Of a stretch of DNA of 64,000 bases, positions 44,784-53,287 are shown one piece after another. This DNA is from an uncultured Lachnospiraceae bacterium. GTDB lineage: Bacteria > Bacillota > Clostridia > Lachnospirales > Lachnospiraceae. Both the position numbers and the translations under genes were made by a program. The notes under the pieces are model-generated. The model saw nothing but the letters and a program-made list of their open reading frames with translations. It was not told the origin of the DNA and did no database searches. The number at the start of each line of letters is the position of its first letter. The first letter of the stretch is position 1. The stretch lies in contig CALWQT010000001.1 of assembly GCA_944383765.1 (NCBI GenBank), positions 558,001-622,000 of the forward strand. The letters are read 5' to 3'.

Positions 44784-46391
44784 TTATCCCTTTTCTCTGT
44801 GCCTCTGCTGCGCTGCCTGAACCAGGCCTTTAAACAATGGATGAGCATGATTGGGCCTTGACTTGAACTCCGGATGTCCCTGGGTAGCAATGAAATAAGG
44901 GTGATCCGGAAGTTCGACCATTTCCACGATACGGCCGTCCGGAGAAAGTCCGGAAAGTCTCATTCCACAGTCTTTTACCGCCTCACGGTAATCATTATTA
45001 AATTCATAACGATGGCGGTGGCGTTCCTTGATCCTCTCTGTCCCGTAAAGTTTTTCTGCAAGCGAACCTGTTTCCAGTACACACGGATATGCTCCAAGAC
45101 GGAGCGTCCCTCCCAGGTCTGTTATCCCGTTCTGTTCCGGCATCAGATCAATAACCGGATGTGTTGTTTCCGGATTCAGTTCCCTGCTGTCTGCATCCTG
45201 ATACCCCACCACATTTCTGGCAAATTCAATCACCGCCAGCTGCATTCCCAGACAGATGCCCAGAAATGGGATTCTGTGTTCCCTGGCATAACGGATCGCA
45301 CATATCTTTCCGGCAATTCCCCTGCTTCCGAATCCTCCCGGAACCAGTATTCCATCTGTTCCTGCCAAAATTTCTCCTGCATTCCCGTCCGTCACCTGTT
45401 CGGAATCCACCCAACGTATATTTACATTGCACCGGTTTTCAATTCCTCCATGCTTTAATGCTTCTGCTACGCTAAGATATGCATCGTGAAGCTGCACATA
45501 TTTTCCTACCAGGGCTATTGTGACCGAATCTTTCGGATTACGCAGATTCCATACCATCTGTTTCCATTCTTCCAGATCCGGCTCCTTGCAGGGAATATGA
45601 AGACAGCTGCATACTGCCTCTGCCAGATGTTCTTTTTCCATTGCCAGTGGAGCTTCATACAAATATTCCACATCCAGATTCTGCAGCACATGGTCGGCAG
45701 GTACGTTGCAGAATAATGCAATCTTTTTTTTCACCTCATCCGTCAGTTCCATTTCTGAACGGCAGACCAGAATATCCGGCTGTATCCCCATTCCCTGCAG
45801 CTGTTTTACACTTGCCTGAGTAGGCTTCGTCTTCAGCTCTCCGGAAGCCCGAAGATAAGGTACCAGCGTTACATGGATCAGAATTGCATTTTCCCTTCCC
45901 TTCTCCATCTGAAATTGTCGGATTGCTTCCAAAAACGGCTGACTTTCCATGTCACCTACCGTTCCCCCCACCTCAATGATGGCAATACAGTTATCCTCTT
46001 CAGAAGAATAAAATCTGCTTTTAATCTCATTCGTGATATGAGGAATGACCTGTACCGTTCTTCCTTCATAATCTCCTCTTCTCTCCTTATGGAGTACAGA
46101 CCAGTATACTTTTCCTGTAGTCACGTTGGAATTTTCTCCCAGGTTTTCATCAATGAACCTTTCATAATGTCCCAGATCCAGATCAGTCTCTGTTCCATCT
46201 TCTGTCACAAACACCTCTCCATGCTGGATAGGATTCATGGTTCCCGGGTCCACATTGATATAAGGGTCCAGCTTCTGCATTGTCACCCGATATCCTCTTG
46301 CCTTTAACAGCCTGCCCAATGATGCCGCCGTGATCCCTTTTCCCAGACCTGATACCACGCCTCCTGTGACAAACACATATTTTACTGCCAT
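44784..46391 (-). CDS. pyrG: CTP synthase
   Basis: Glutamine-dependent amination of UTP to CTP. 535 aa. N-terminal synthetase ([38 protein letters not shown]) and C-terminal GATase with Cys in [18 protein letters not shown] and His/Glu in [19 protein letters not shown] precedes ATG 46391. First gene of the operon leading through gltBD and glnA to the ANTAR gene; a leader with a T-tailed hairpin precedes it. Confidence 0.97.
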   Translation of the reverse strand: MAVKYVFVTGGVVSGLGKGITAASLGRLLKARGYRVTMQKLDPYINVDPGTMNPIQHGEVFVTEDGTETDLDLGHYERFIDENLGENSNVTTGKVYWSVLHKERRGDYEGRTVQVIPHITNEIKSRFYSSEEDNCIAIIEVGGTVGDMESQPFLEAIRQFQMEKGRENAILIHVTLVPYLRASGELKTKPTQASVKQLQGMGIQPDILVCRSEMELTDEVKKKIALFCNVPADHVLQNLDVEYLYEAPLAMEKEHLAEAVCSCLHIPCKEPDLEEWKQMVWNLRNPKDSVTIALVGKYVQLHDAYLSVAEALKHGGIENRCNVNIRWVDSEQVTDGNAGEILAGTDGILVPGGFGSRGIAGKICAIRYAREHRIPFLGICLGMQLAVIEFARNVVGYQDADSRELNPETTHPVIDLMPEQNGITDLGGTLRLGAYPCVLETGSLAEKLYGTERIKERHRHRYEFNNDYREAVKDCGMRLSGLSPDGRIVEMVELPDHPYFIATQGHPEFKSRPNHAHPLFKGLVQAAQQRHREKG

Positions 46392-46420
46392 TTTTCTTGC
46401 TCCTCTCTTTATTATTTTCC

Positions 46421-46512
46421 AACAAAAAAAGGGGCCTTAATCCCTGGAACCGCCGGTTTTGCTTCCGGCCGTCCGGTTTTAAGACGCCCTTGTCCCCAAA
46501 AAACTTCTATAA
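46421..46512 (-). promoter_or_regulatory. leader attenuator of pyrG-gltBD-glnA with candidate ANTAR hexaloop
   Basis: Minus strand, just after the promoter: GGGAC-AAGGGC-GTCTT, a 5-bp stem with wobbles and a 6-base loop having A at position 1 and G at position 4, the ANTAR-target pattern. Downstream a GCCGG/CCGGC stem with AACC/GGTT and TTAA/TTAA, and GGGC with GCCC, folds into a hairpin ending in seven Ts (46424-46430). The hexaloop hairpin and terminator share GGGC and TTAA and so exclude each other. The second ANTAR hairpin expected upstream is not evident. Confidence 0.5.
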
Positions 46513-46518
46513 GCGAAT

Positions 46519-46547
46519 ACTATATTCCATCTTTCCCCGTTTGTAAA
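46519..46547 (-). promoter_or_regulatory. promoter of the pyrG operon
   Basis: Minus-strand TTTACA, 17-base spacer, TATAGT, about 130 bases before pyrG. Confidence 0.65.
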
Positions 46548-46585
46548 GTGGGAATTCCATTTTTTTTTAAATTTGAAAAAAATTC

Positions 46586-46613
46586 TTGACAACCCTTCTC
46601 ATTCGTGTATACT
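46586..46613 (+). promoter_or_regulatory. promoter of glnN
   Basis: Plus-strand TTGACA, 16-base spacer, TATACT with TG just before the -10. Transcription begins only about 10 bases before the attenuator hairpins. Confidence 0.75.
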
Positions 46614-46623
46614 ACTTCACATA

Positions 46624-46668
46624 AAGCAAGGGTGCTTCGGTTTCCAAAAACCGATGCACCCCTTTTTT
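46624..46668 (+). terminator. promoter-proximal attenuator of glnN with overlapping hexaloop hairpin
   Basis: A 14-bp stem with one T-T mismatch (46630-46643 with 46648-46661; GGGTGC and TGCACC ends) and a four-base loop, followed by TTTTTT. It lies between the promoter and glnN, so it must be overcome for expression. The 5' arm overlaps the small hairpin AAGC-AAGGGT-GCTT (46624-46637), again a 6-base loop with A1 and G4. Forming it would disrupt the terminator: the ANTAR antitermination layout, though with a single hairpin. Confidence 0.7.
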
Positions 46669-46734
46669 ATTTGGTGGCAATTCCGGAAGGCACCTGTAAT
46701 CATTTGCACAGCATAAAAGAAAGGAGCAAATATT

Positions 46735-48825
46735 ATGAGACAAATTCCTGAATTATATGGCAGCCTGGTATTTAACGACCGGATCATGAGGTCTAAACTT
46801 CCCAAAGATGTTTATCAAGCATTAAGGAAAACCATTGAAAATGGTACTCATCTGGAATTAGATGTGGCAAATGCGGTGGCGGTCGCCATGAAAGAATGGG
46901 CGGTAGAACAGGGAGCTACTCATTTTACCCACTGGTTCCAGCCCATGACTGGAATCACTGCGGAAAAGCACGACAGTTTCATCTCTCCCGTTGCCACCGG
47001 GGAAGTAATCATGGAATTTTCCGGCAAGGAACTGGTAAAAGGTGAACCTGACGCTTCCAGTTTCCCTTCCGGTGGCCTTCGTGCTACGTTTGAAGCCAGA
47101 GGATACACCGCCTGGGACCCTACCTCCCCAGCCTTCATCAAGGACGGAACTCTCTATATTCCCACTGCCTTCTGCTCTTATACCGGAGAAGCCCTGGATA
47201 AAAAGACTCCTCTTCTCCGTTCCATGGAAACCTTAAATCGTGAGGCAGTCCATATCCTTCATCTTCTCGGTCATACAGAAATCTCCAGAGTTTCCGCCAC
47301 TGTAGGTCCGGAACAGGAATATTTCCTGATTGATAAAGACCTGTACCGCCGCCGGAAAGACCTGGTATTCTGCGGACGCACCCTTTTTGGTGCTCCTGCA
47401 CCCAAAGGCCAGGAAATGGAAGATCATTATTTTGGTGTACTCCGCCCCAGAGTTTCCGCTTATATGCATGAATTGGACGAAGAATTATGGAAACTGGGGG
47501 TACCTGCAAAAACAAAGCATAACGAAGTAGCACCTGCCCAGCATGAACTGGCTACCGTATTTGATACCGCTAATATTGCAGTAGACCATAATCAGCTGAC
47601 CATGGAAATCATGAAAAAAGTAGCAGACAAACACGGGCTTGCCTGCCTGATCCATGAAAAGCCTTTTGCCGGCATCAATGGAAGCGGCAAGCATAACAAC
47701 TGGTCCCTGATCACAGATACTGGAATTAATCTTCTGAATCCTGGGAAAAAACCGGCTGAAAATACGGTATTCCTTCTTTTTCTTGCCGCCGTCATACAAG
47801 CTGTGGATGAATACGCAGATCTGATGCGTATCTCCGTAGCCAGCGCCAGCAATGACCACCGCCTGGGCGCAAATGAAGCTCCTCCTGCCATCGTATCCAT
47901 TTTCCTTGGCGATGAATTAACGGACCTTCTGGCATCTTTGGAACAACACACTTCCTTTACCGAACCGGCTGCCGTCCAGATGGAAACAGGAGCGAAAGTC
48001 ATTCCTCATTTTATGAAGGATAATACGGACCGTAACCGCACTTCCCCTTTCGCTTTTACCGGTACAAAATTTGAATTCCGTATGCCAGGCTCTTCTCTTT
48101 CCGCCGCCGGTCCCAATGTGGTCCTGAATACAGCTGTCGCACAGGTACTCCGTCAATTCTCCCAGGAACTTTCCCAGGTAGGAAAAGAGGAACGGGATCA
48201 TGCCATCATAGAACTGGTCCGCCGTACGGTAGCTGCTCATAAACGTGTCCTTTTTAATGGAAATGGTTATACCGATGAATGGGTGAAAGAAGCGGAAAAA
48301 AGAGGTCTGTGGAACCTGGTATCCACTCCAGAAGCCGTTGCCCATTTTCTCAGTGAAAAAAATATAAACCTGTTCATGAGCCATCATATTTTCAGTAAAG
48401 AAGAAATGTTCGCCCGTTATGACATTATGCTGGAAAATTACAGCAAGGCTCTCCAGCTGGAAGGAAGAACCATGGTAGAAATGATGACCAAAGACCTTTT
48501 ACCCGCTCTGATGGAATATACTGGCCATACTGCTGATGCCGTAAGCAAAAAACAGGCCCTTGGTCTGTCCTCTGACTGTGACCTTTCTCTTCTCCATGAA
48601 CTGTCTTCCCTTTATAAGTCCATTACAGACGGGACAAACTCCCTTTCTCTTGCCCTGTCTGATGCTTCTCATATAGAAGACCCTATGGAACTGGCTGCCT
48701 TCTGTCATCAGCAGATTCTGACAAAACTGGAATCCATCCGAATATCTGCTGATCGGGCAGAATCTCTGATTCCAGATTCTCTCCTTCCCTATCCAACTTA
48801 CGATCAGTTGCTGTTTTCCGTATAA
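46735..48825 (+). CDS. glnN: glutamine synthetase type III
   Basis: Large GSIII-class glutamine synthetase, common in Bacteroidetes and gut clostridia. 696 aa. N-terminal GSIII region (RIMRSKLPKDVYQALRKT), HFTHWFQPMTGITAEKHDSF, the catalytic blocks TVGPEQEYFLIDKD, APAQHELATVFDTANIA and GINGSGKHNNWSL, and the Arg-containing SNDHRLGANEAPPAI. AAAGGAGC precedes the ATG. Divergent from the GSI-containing pyrG operon, and both leaders carry similar hexaloop hairpins, so the two enzymes are probably controlled together. Confidence 0.95.
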   Translation: MRQIPELYGSLVFNDRIMRSKLPKDVYQALRKTIENGTHLELDVANAVAVAMKEWAVEQGATHFTHWFQPMTGITAEKHDSFISPVATGEVIMEFSGKELVKGEPDASSFPSGGLRATFEARGYTAWDPTSPAFIKDGTLYIPTAFCSYTGEALDKKTPLLRSMETLNREAVHILHLLGHTEISRVSATVGPEQEYFLIDKDLYRRRKDLVFCGRTLFGAPAPKGQEMEDHYFGVLRPRVSAYMHELDEELWKLGVPAKTKHNEVAPAQHELATVFDTANIAVDHNQLTMEIMKKVADKHGLACLIHEKPFAGINGSGKHNNWSLITDTGINLLNPGKKPAENTVFLLFLAAVIQAVDEYADLMRISVASASNDHRLGANEAPPAIVSIFLGDELTDLLASLEQHTSFTEPAAVQMETGAKVIPHFMKDNTDRNRTSPFAFTGTKFEFRMPGSSLSAAGPNVVLNTAVAQVLRQFSQELSQVGKEERDHAIIELVRRTVAAHKRVLFNGNGYTDEWVKEAEKRGLWNLVSTPEAVAHFLSEKNINLFMSHHIFSKEEMFARYDIMLENYSKALQLEGRTMVEMMTKDLLPALMEYTGHTADAVSKKQALGLSSDCDLSLLHELSSLYKSITDGTNSLSLALSDASHIEDPMELAAFCHQQILTKLESIRISADRAESLIPDSLLPYPTYDQLLFSV

Positions 48826-48833
48826 AACACAAA

Positions 48834-48862
48834 AAAGAATCCTGAAATTTCAGGATTCTTTT
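48834..48862 (+). terminator. hairpin between glnN and purF
   Basis: AAAAGAATCCTGAAA and its perfect complement, ending in TTTTCTTC. It lies directly after glnN and only about 20 bases before the purF start, so purF has no room for its own promoter and probably depends on read-through. Confidence 0.7.
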
Positions 48863-48884
48863 CTTCATTCAGGAGGTATCATTC

Positions 48885-50337
48885 ATGGAATACTTGGAAA
48901 GAAAATATGTAACTCACACAGGAGTGCATGAAGAATGCGGTATATTCGGAATTTATGACCCTGACGGCAATGATGTATCAGAAAGCATCTATCATGGACT
49001 CTGTGCCCTGCAGCACCGGGGCCAGGAGTCCTGCGGAATCGCCGTCTCTTCTACTTCATACCCGCCCGGAAATATACACGTCCACAAAGGAATGGGGCTG
49101 GTGACGGAAGTCTTTCATGAAGAACTTTTATCTTCCATGCCAGGCAATCTTGGAATTGGCCATGTCCGTTATTCTACCTCCGGATCCACCATTCTGGAAA
49201 ATGCCCAGCCTTTGGTTCTTACCTACATCAAAGGCACCTTGGCACTGGCACACAATGGAAATCTGGTCAATGCTTCCAGCCTGCGCCATCGTCAGGAAAT
49301 GGAAGGAGCTATCTTCCATACGACCATTGATTCCGAAGTCATTGCCTGCGGTATCGCCAGAGAACGACTTCATTCTAATTCTGTGGAAGAAGCTGTCAAA
49401 CAGGCGGCAACTTCCTTTATGGGAGGATATGCTCTGGTGCTTACCAGTCCACGAAAGCTTATCGGCGTCCGTGACCCTTACGGATTAAAACCCCTGTGCA
49501 TTGGAAAAAAAGGAAATGCCTGGGTTCTCGCTTCCGAAAGCTGCGCCCTTACCTCACTGGGTGCACGGTTGATCCGTGATGTCCGTCCTGGCGAAATCCT
49601 CACCATTACCTCTCATGGAATTTCTTCTGACTTTATCCCACAGACTGTCAGCACTGCCCATTGTATTTTTGAATATATCTACTTTTCCAGGCTGGACAGC
49701 ATTATAGACAAGATCCGTGTATATGATGCCAGAAAAAAAAAGCGGTGCTGCACTGGCCCGCTCCTGTCCGGCAGAGGCTGATCTTGTAGTAGGAGTACCT
49801 GACTCCGGTCTGACTGCTGCCATCGGTTTTTCTGAAGAATCCGGCATTCCCTCTGCCCTTGCTTTCTGCAAGAACAGCTACATAGGCCGTACGTTCATCA
49901 AACCTACAGCCCAGGAACGCCAAACCGCAGTTCACTTAAAATTAAGTGTACTGGAATCCGTTGTCCATGGAAAACGCCTTGTCCTGGTAGACGATTCCAT
50001 TGTCCGGGGAACTACCATGTCCGCATTGGTCCAAATGCTCAGACAGGCAGGTGCCACCCAGGTTCATGTGCGGATTTCATCCCCACCTTTTCTTTATCCC
50101 TGTTACTTCGGCACCGATGTTCCTTCCAATCAGCAACTGATTGCCTCCTCCCATACGGTAGAATCCGTCCGTCAGTTGATCGGAGCTGATTCCCTGGGAT
50201 ACCTGTCTGTAGAAGCCCTGTCCCACATGGTAAACGGTCTTCCTATCTGCAAAGCCTGCTTTGACCACCATTATCCCATGGCTGTTCCTCATAAGGATAT
50301 TCGGAACATTCTGGAAAAGGTTCCGGATACTCAATAA
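48885..50337 (+). pseudogene. purF: amidophosphoribosyltransferase with a +1 frameshift in an A9 run
   Basis: First committed step of purine synthesis. The two frames together give about 483 aa of normal PurF. The first (48885-49781) carries the propeptide and N-terminal nucleophile (VHEECGIFGIY, Cys 18), LCALQHRGQESCGIAV, HVRYSTSGS and VRDPYGLKPLCIG. The second holds VVGVPDSGLTAAIGF and the PRPP motif LVLVDDSIVRGTT. They meet at YDARKK-SGAALARS, where AG is followed by nine As (49733-49741); eight would keep the frame. This could be a real mutation, a sequencing error in a homopolymer, or a site rescued by transcriptional slippage. AGGAGG precedes ATG 48885. Confidence 0.85.
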
Positions 50338-50678
50338 TCTTTCCGCCTGTACCGATTTCCTTCTGTTTTTTCCAAAAGCTGCTGGTCCAGCATAAACTTC
50401 TCCAGCCTTTTGGCAAATTCAGAAGGATTCTGTACCTCAACACGTTTTTTAGACCAGAACATACCAGCCTTCAGGCCACGGACCTGATTTGCTATTTCCC
50501 TTTGATCGATCACCCCATGGTGTTTCAGATATTTTATGACCCGGGAAGCCCCTTTACTGAGCAGAATCTTCTCCAGTTCTTCCGCCTGGGAAAAACTCTT
50601 TTTAAGTCCCCAGACATACAGCACTGCAGTGACCACTGCAAAAGCAAGAATCCCTATGATAATCTGTCCTGTGCTCAC
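50331..50678 (-). CDS. small membrane-anchored protein with a winged-helix-like C-terminal part, unknown function
   Basis: 115 aa. Residues 4-24 form one membrane anchor (GQIIIGILAFAVVTAVLYVWG). The rest is basic and soluble: ILLSKGASRVIKYLKHHGVI, then QREIANQVRGLKAGMFWSKK and VQNPSEFAKRLEKFMLDQQL, ending in RYRRKDY. The helix pattern resembles a winged helix, possibly binding DNA or a partner at the membrane. It starts at GTG 50678 overlapping the stop of the upstream PqqD-like gene (GTGA), so the two are coupled. The 3' end overlaps the convergent purF end. I do not recognise a named family. Confidence 0.65.
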   Translation of the reverse strand: MSTGQIIIGILAFAVVTAVLYVWGLKKSFSQAEELEKILLSKGASRVIKYLKHHGVIDQREIANQVRGLKAGMFWSKKRVEVQNPSEFAKRLEKFMLDQQLLEKTEGNRYRRKDY

Positions 50679-51034
50679 AGTTTCACCTTATCCTTCCCCT
50701 TCAGCCATATGAATTGATTGTTGCGAAGGATCTGCATATATTTCACCAGCCTGTCATACAAAGGCTCTGCCTTTTTTCCAAACCGTTCCTTCATTTTCAG
50801 AGCCAGATCTCCCACTGTCTGGACTCCGTCTATTTCCTTCCACAGAAAACTTCCGTATTCGTCCAGCTTAATATGGCTCACTCTGGGAGTATGAAAAATT
50901 TTCTGTGCAATTTTGTCATAAAACCCTCTGTGTACCATATGGATCGTGACAATTCCCTTCTCATCTTCGCTCCAGGTATTTTTCGTATTGACTACCGGTA
51001 TAAAATCCAGATAGTTCTGTTTCTTTTTCGCCAT
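50675..51034 (-). CDS. PqqD-family peptide-chaperone-like protein
   Basis: About 119 aa. Resembles PqqD-like RiPP recognition domains: N-terminal KNTWSEDEKGIVTIHM strands, RVSHIKLDEYGSFLWKEIDG, then VQTVGDLALKMKERFG and a helical C-terminus RLVKYMQILRNNQFIWLKG. PqqD proteins present precursor peptides to radical SAM enzymes, but no precursor or maturase is near, so the role here may differ. ATG 51034 follows AGGAGA; a frame to 51103 is not coding. Coupled to the membrane protein downstream. Confidence 0.7.
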   Translation of the reverse strand: MAKKKQNYLDFIPVVNTKNTWSEDEKGIVTIHMVHRGFYDKIAQKIFHTPRVSHIKLDEYGSFLWKEIDGVQTVGDLALKMKERFGKKAEPLYDRLVKYMQILRNNQFIWLKGKDKVKL

Positions 51035-51058
51035 ACAAATTCTCCTGTAATTGCTTAA

Positions 51059-51092
51059 GACCGGGCTGCATACTTTCGCATACAGCCCGGTC
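51059..51092 (-). terminator. hairpin after the OPT transporter gene
   Basis: GACCGGGCTG and CAGCCCGGTC, a perfect 10-bp stem with a 14-base loop; only TT follows on the minus strand, so termination may be partial. Confidence 0.6.
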
Positions 51093-51106
51093 CTGACATT
51101 CACTCT

Positions 51107-53038
51107 TTATTTTGACTTTCTGATTTTCCTTGTTGCAAAAGAATACATGGTAAACAAAAGCAAAGCAAATACGATCAGACCGCCAATCTGGCCGATACTG
51201 AACTTCTCATGAAGGTCAATGGCATCGCCCAAAGTTCCTGTTGCTGTAGGAATTACTGCCAAAACAGCCAACAGGATTCCCACGATTCCTTCTCCTGCGA
51301 TCAGACCGGAAGAATACAGGACACCGGACTGCACCACATCATTTTTCTCTTTCTCAGAGCTGTATTGACGCTTTTCAAGGAACCAGCGCAGAATTCCGCC
51401 CAGTATCATCGGTACGGACAGATAAATCGGGAGATAAAGTCCGATAGCAAAAGGCAATACCGGAATTCCAAGAATCTCTACTACCAGAGCAATAAACACA
51501 CCGGTAAGAACCAGATTCCACGGCAGGTTGCCACCCATAACGCCTTCTACGATCATCTTCATCAGCATTGCCTGTGGAGCCGGAAGCGCATCACTTCCAT
51601 ATCCGCCCCAGGACATGGACAGCAGATACAGGATACCGCCAATAGCCACAGAAGACACTACTACACCGATGATCTCACCAATCTGCTGATTTCTCGGGGT
51701 TGCTCCTACCAGGAAGCCTGTTTTTAAGTCCTGTGACGTATCGCCGGCAATAGCTGCAATGACACAGATCACACCGCCGATAACGATAGCTGCTGTCATT
51801 CCTTCAATTCCCACCATTCCTGTAGCTTTCAGAAGAAGGGTGGAAATCAGCAAAGTAGCAATTGCCATACCGGAAACCGGGTTATTGGAAGAACCGATCA
51901 ATCCTACCATTCTGGAAGATACGGTAGCAAAGAAGAAACCAAATACGATTACGATCAATGCTGTGAACAGATTTAACGGGATTGCCGGAACCAGCCAAAG
52001 CACAAGAGCAATTGCCAATGAGCCTAACAGAACGGCCTTCATGGAAAGGTCTTTTTCCGTACGCAGAGTACCTGCTGCACCACCCTTGCCGTAATCGCTC
52101 ATCGCATCTTTAAAGGTACGCACGATTAACGGGAGGGATTTGATCAGGCTGAGAACACCGCCGCATGCCACTGCACCGGCACCAATATAGCGAAGGAACG
52201 TTCCCCACAGATTGGATACTCCACCAGGAGCAGCAATCAATTCGTTCACTGTTGCGTCTGCCGGGAACAGAACCAGGTCTCCTCCAAACAGAGCCATCAG
52301 CGGCATGATCACAAACCAGCCTAATACGCCGCCGGCAAACAGATAAGAAGAAACCTTAGGACCACAAATATATCCCACGCCTGCCAGAGCCGGAAGAACA
52401 TCAATACCGATACCGGAACCCTTATAGGCTGAAATATCATATGTAATCTCACTGGGGAAGATTTTCAATCCGTCTGCCACAAATTTGTAAACAGCCGCAA
52501 TCCCCAGACCTGAAAATACGGTAGATGCACTGGCTCCGCCTTCCTCACCGGCAATCAGGACTTCTGCACAGGCCTGTCCTTCCGGATATGCCAGCACGCC
52601 ATGTTCCTTAACAATGAGTGCGCTGCGCAGAGGAATCATCATAAGGACACCCAGAACACCGCCGCACAGGGCGATCAAACCAATAGTTACTAAGGATGGA
52701 GAGTCACACAGGCCCTCTTTTGCCCACATGAACAATGCCGGCAGGGTAAAAATAGCCCCCGCAGCTACAGATTCACCAGCTGAACCGATGGTCTGTACCA
52801 TGTTGTTTTCCAGGATAGAATCACGTCTGAGGATCTGACGGATAATTCCCATGGAAATGACTGCGGCCGGAATGGAGGCAGATACTGTCATACCTACACG
52901 AAGGCCCAGATACGCGTTTGCTCCGCCAAATACGATTGCCAGAATGGATCCCAGTACAATAGATACTACTGTGAATTCAGGCATAATCTTATCAGCCGGA
53001 ACGTAAGGTTGGAATTTTTTCTCTTCCACGATACTCAT
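51107..53038 (-). CDS. OPT-family oligopeptide transporter
   Basis: Proton-coupled membrane transporter for peptides or metal-peptide complexes. 643 aa with about 14-16 hydrophobic segments. Family features: the N-terminal EFTVVSIVLGSILAIVFGGANAYLGLR in two blocks, PEGQACAEVLIAGEE, the glycine-rich GSSNNPVSGMAIATLLIST, and ASLGIM-like later segments; it ends in basic residues ATRKIRKSK. Substrate cannot be deduced. A promoter candidate (TTGACG, 17 bases, TAGACT) lies at 53111-53139. It is upstream of the small PqqD-like pair, separated by a hairpin. Confidence 0.92.
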   Translation of the reverse strand: MSIVEEKKFQPYVPADKIMPEFTVVSIVLGSILAIVFGGANAYLGLRVGMTVSASIPAAVISMGIIRQILRRDSILENNMVQTIGSAGESVAAGAIFTLPALFMWAKEGLCDSPSLVTIGLIALCGGVLGVLMMIPLRSALIVKEHGVLAYPEGQACAEVLIAGEEGGASASTVFSGLGIAAVYKFVADGLKIFPSEITYDISAYKGSGIGIDVLPALAGVGYICGPKVSSYLFAGGVLGWFVIMPLMALFGGDLVLFPADATVNELIAAPGGVSNLWGTFLRYIGAGAVACGGVLSLIKSLPLIVRTFKDAMSDYGKGGAAGTLRTEKDLSMKAVLLGSLAIALVLWLVPAIPLNLFTALIVIVFGFFFATVSSRMVGLIGSSNNPVSGMAIATLLISTLLLKATGMVGIEGMTAAIVIGGVICVIAAIAGDTSQDLKTGFLVGATPRNQQIGEIIGVVVSSVAIGGILYLLSMSWGGYGSDALPAPQAMLMKMIVEGVMGGNLPWNLVLTGVFIALVVEILGIPVLPFAIGLYLPIYLSVPMILGGILRWFLEKRQYSSEKEKNDVVQSGVLYSSGLIAGEGIVGILLAVLAVIPTATGTLGDAIDLHEKFSIGQIGGLIVFALLLFTMYSFATRKIRKSK

Positions 53039-53110
53039 TCCTTTCTTTTTTTTCTTGCTGCATCACTTTTTCACTTTATTCTCCTTTTTCGGTAAAGTAT
53101 ACAGCTAGTT

Positions 53111-53139
53111 AAGTCTATAAAATTATACCTTATTCGTCA
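53111..53139 (-). promoter_or_regulatory. candidate promoter of the OPT transporter
   Basis: Minus-strand TTGACG, 17-base spacer, TAGACT. The -10 is imperfect; a TATAAT inside the spacer is too close to the -35 to serve. Confidence 0.4.
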
Positions 53140-53256
53140 AGACTTTTTTCCTTTATCTCACTAAATTCCCCATTTCCTACTGTAAATATTCATTTTTTCT
53201 CGCTTATTTTTCCTATTTCAGGATTTTCTATGCAAAATCCAGTAAATTTTTTATAT

Positions 53257-53287
53257 AAAAAAGAAGGGGGATTTCCCCTTCTTTTTC
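53257..53287 (-). terminator. terminator of the amidohydrolase operon
   Basis: AAAAAGAAGGGG and CCCCTTCTTTTT around a 5-base loop, with a T-run on the minus strand; it overlaps the last bases of the amidohydrolase gene. Ends the ABC-importer/AbgB transcript. Confidence 0.85.
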
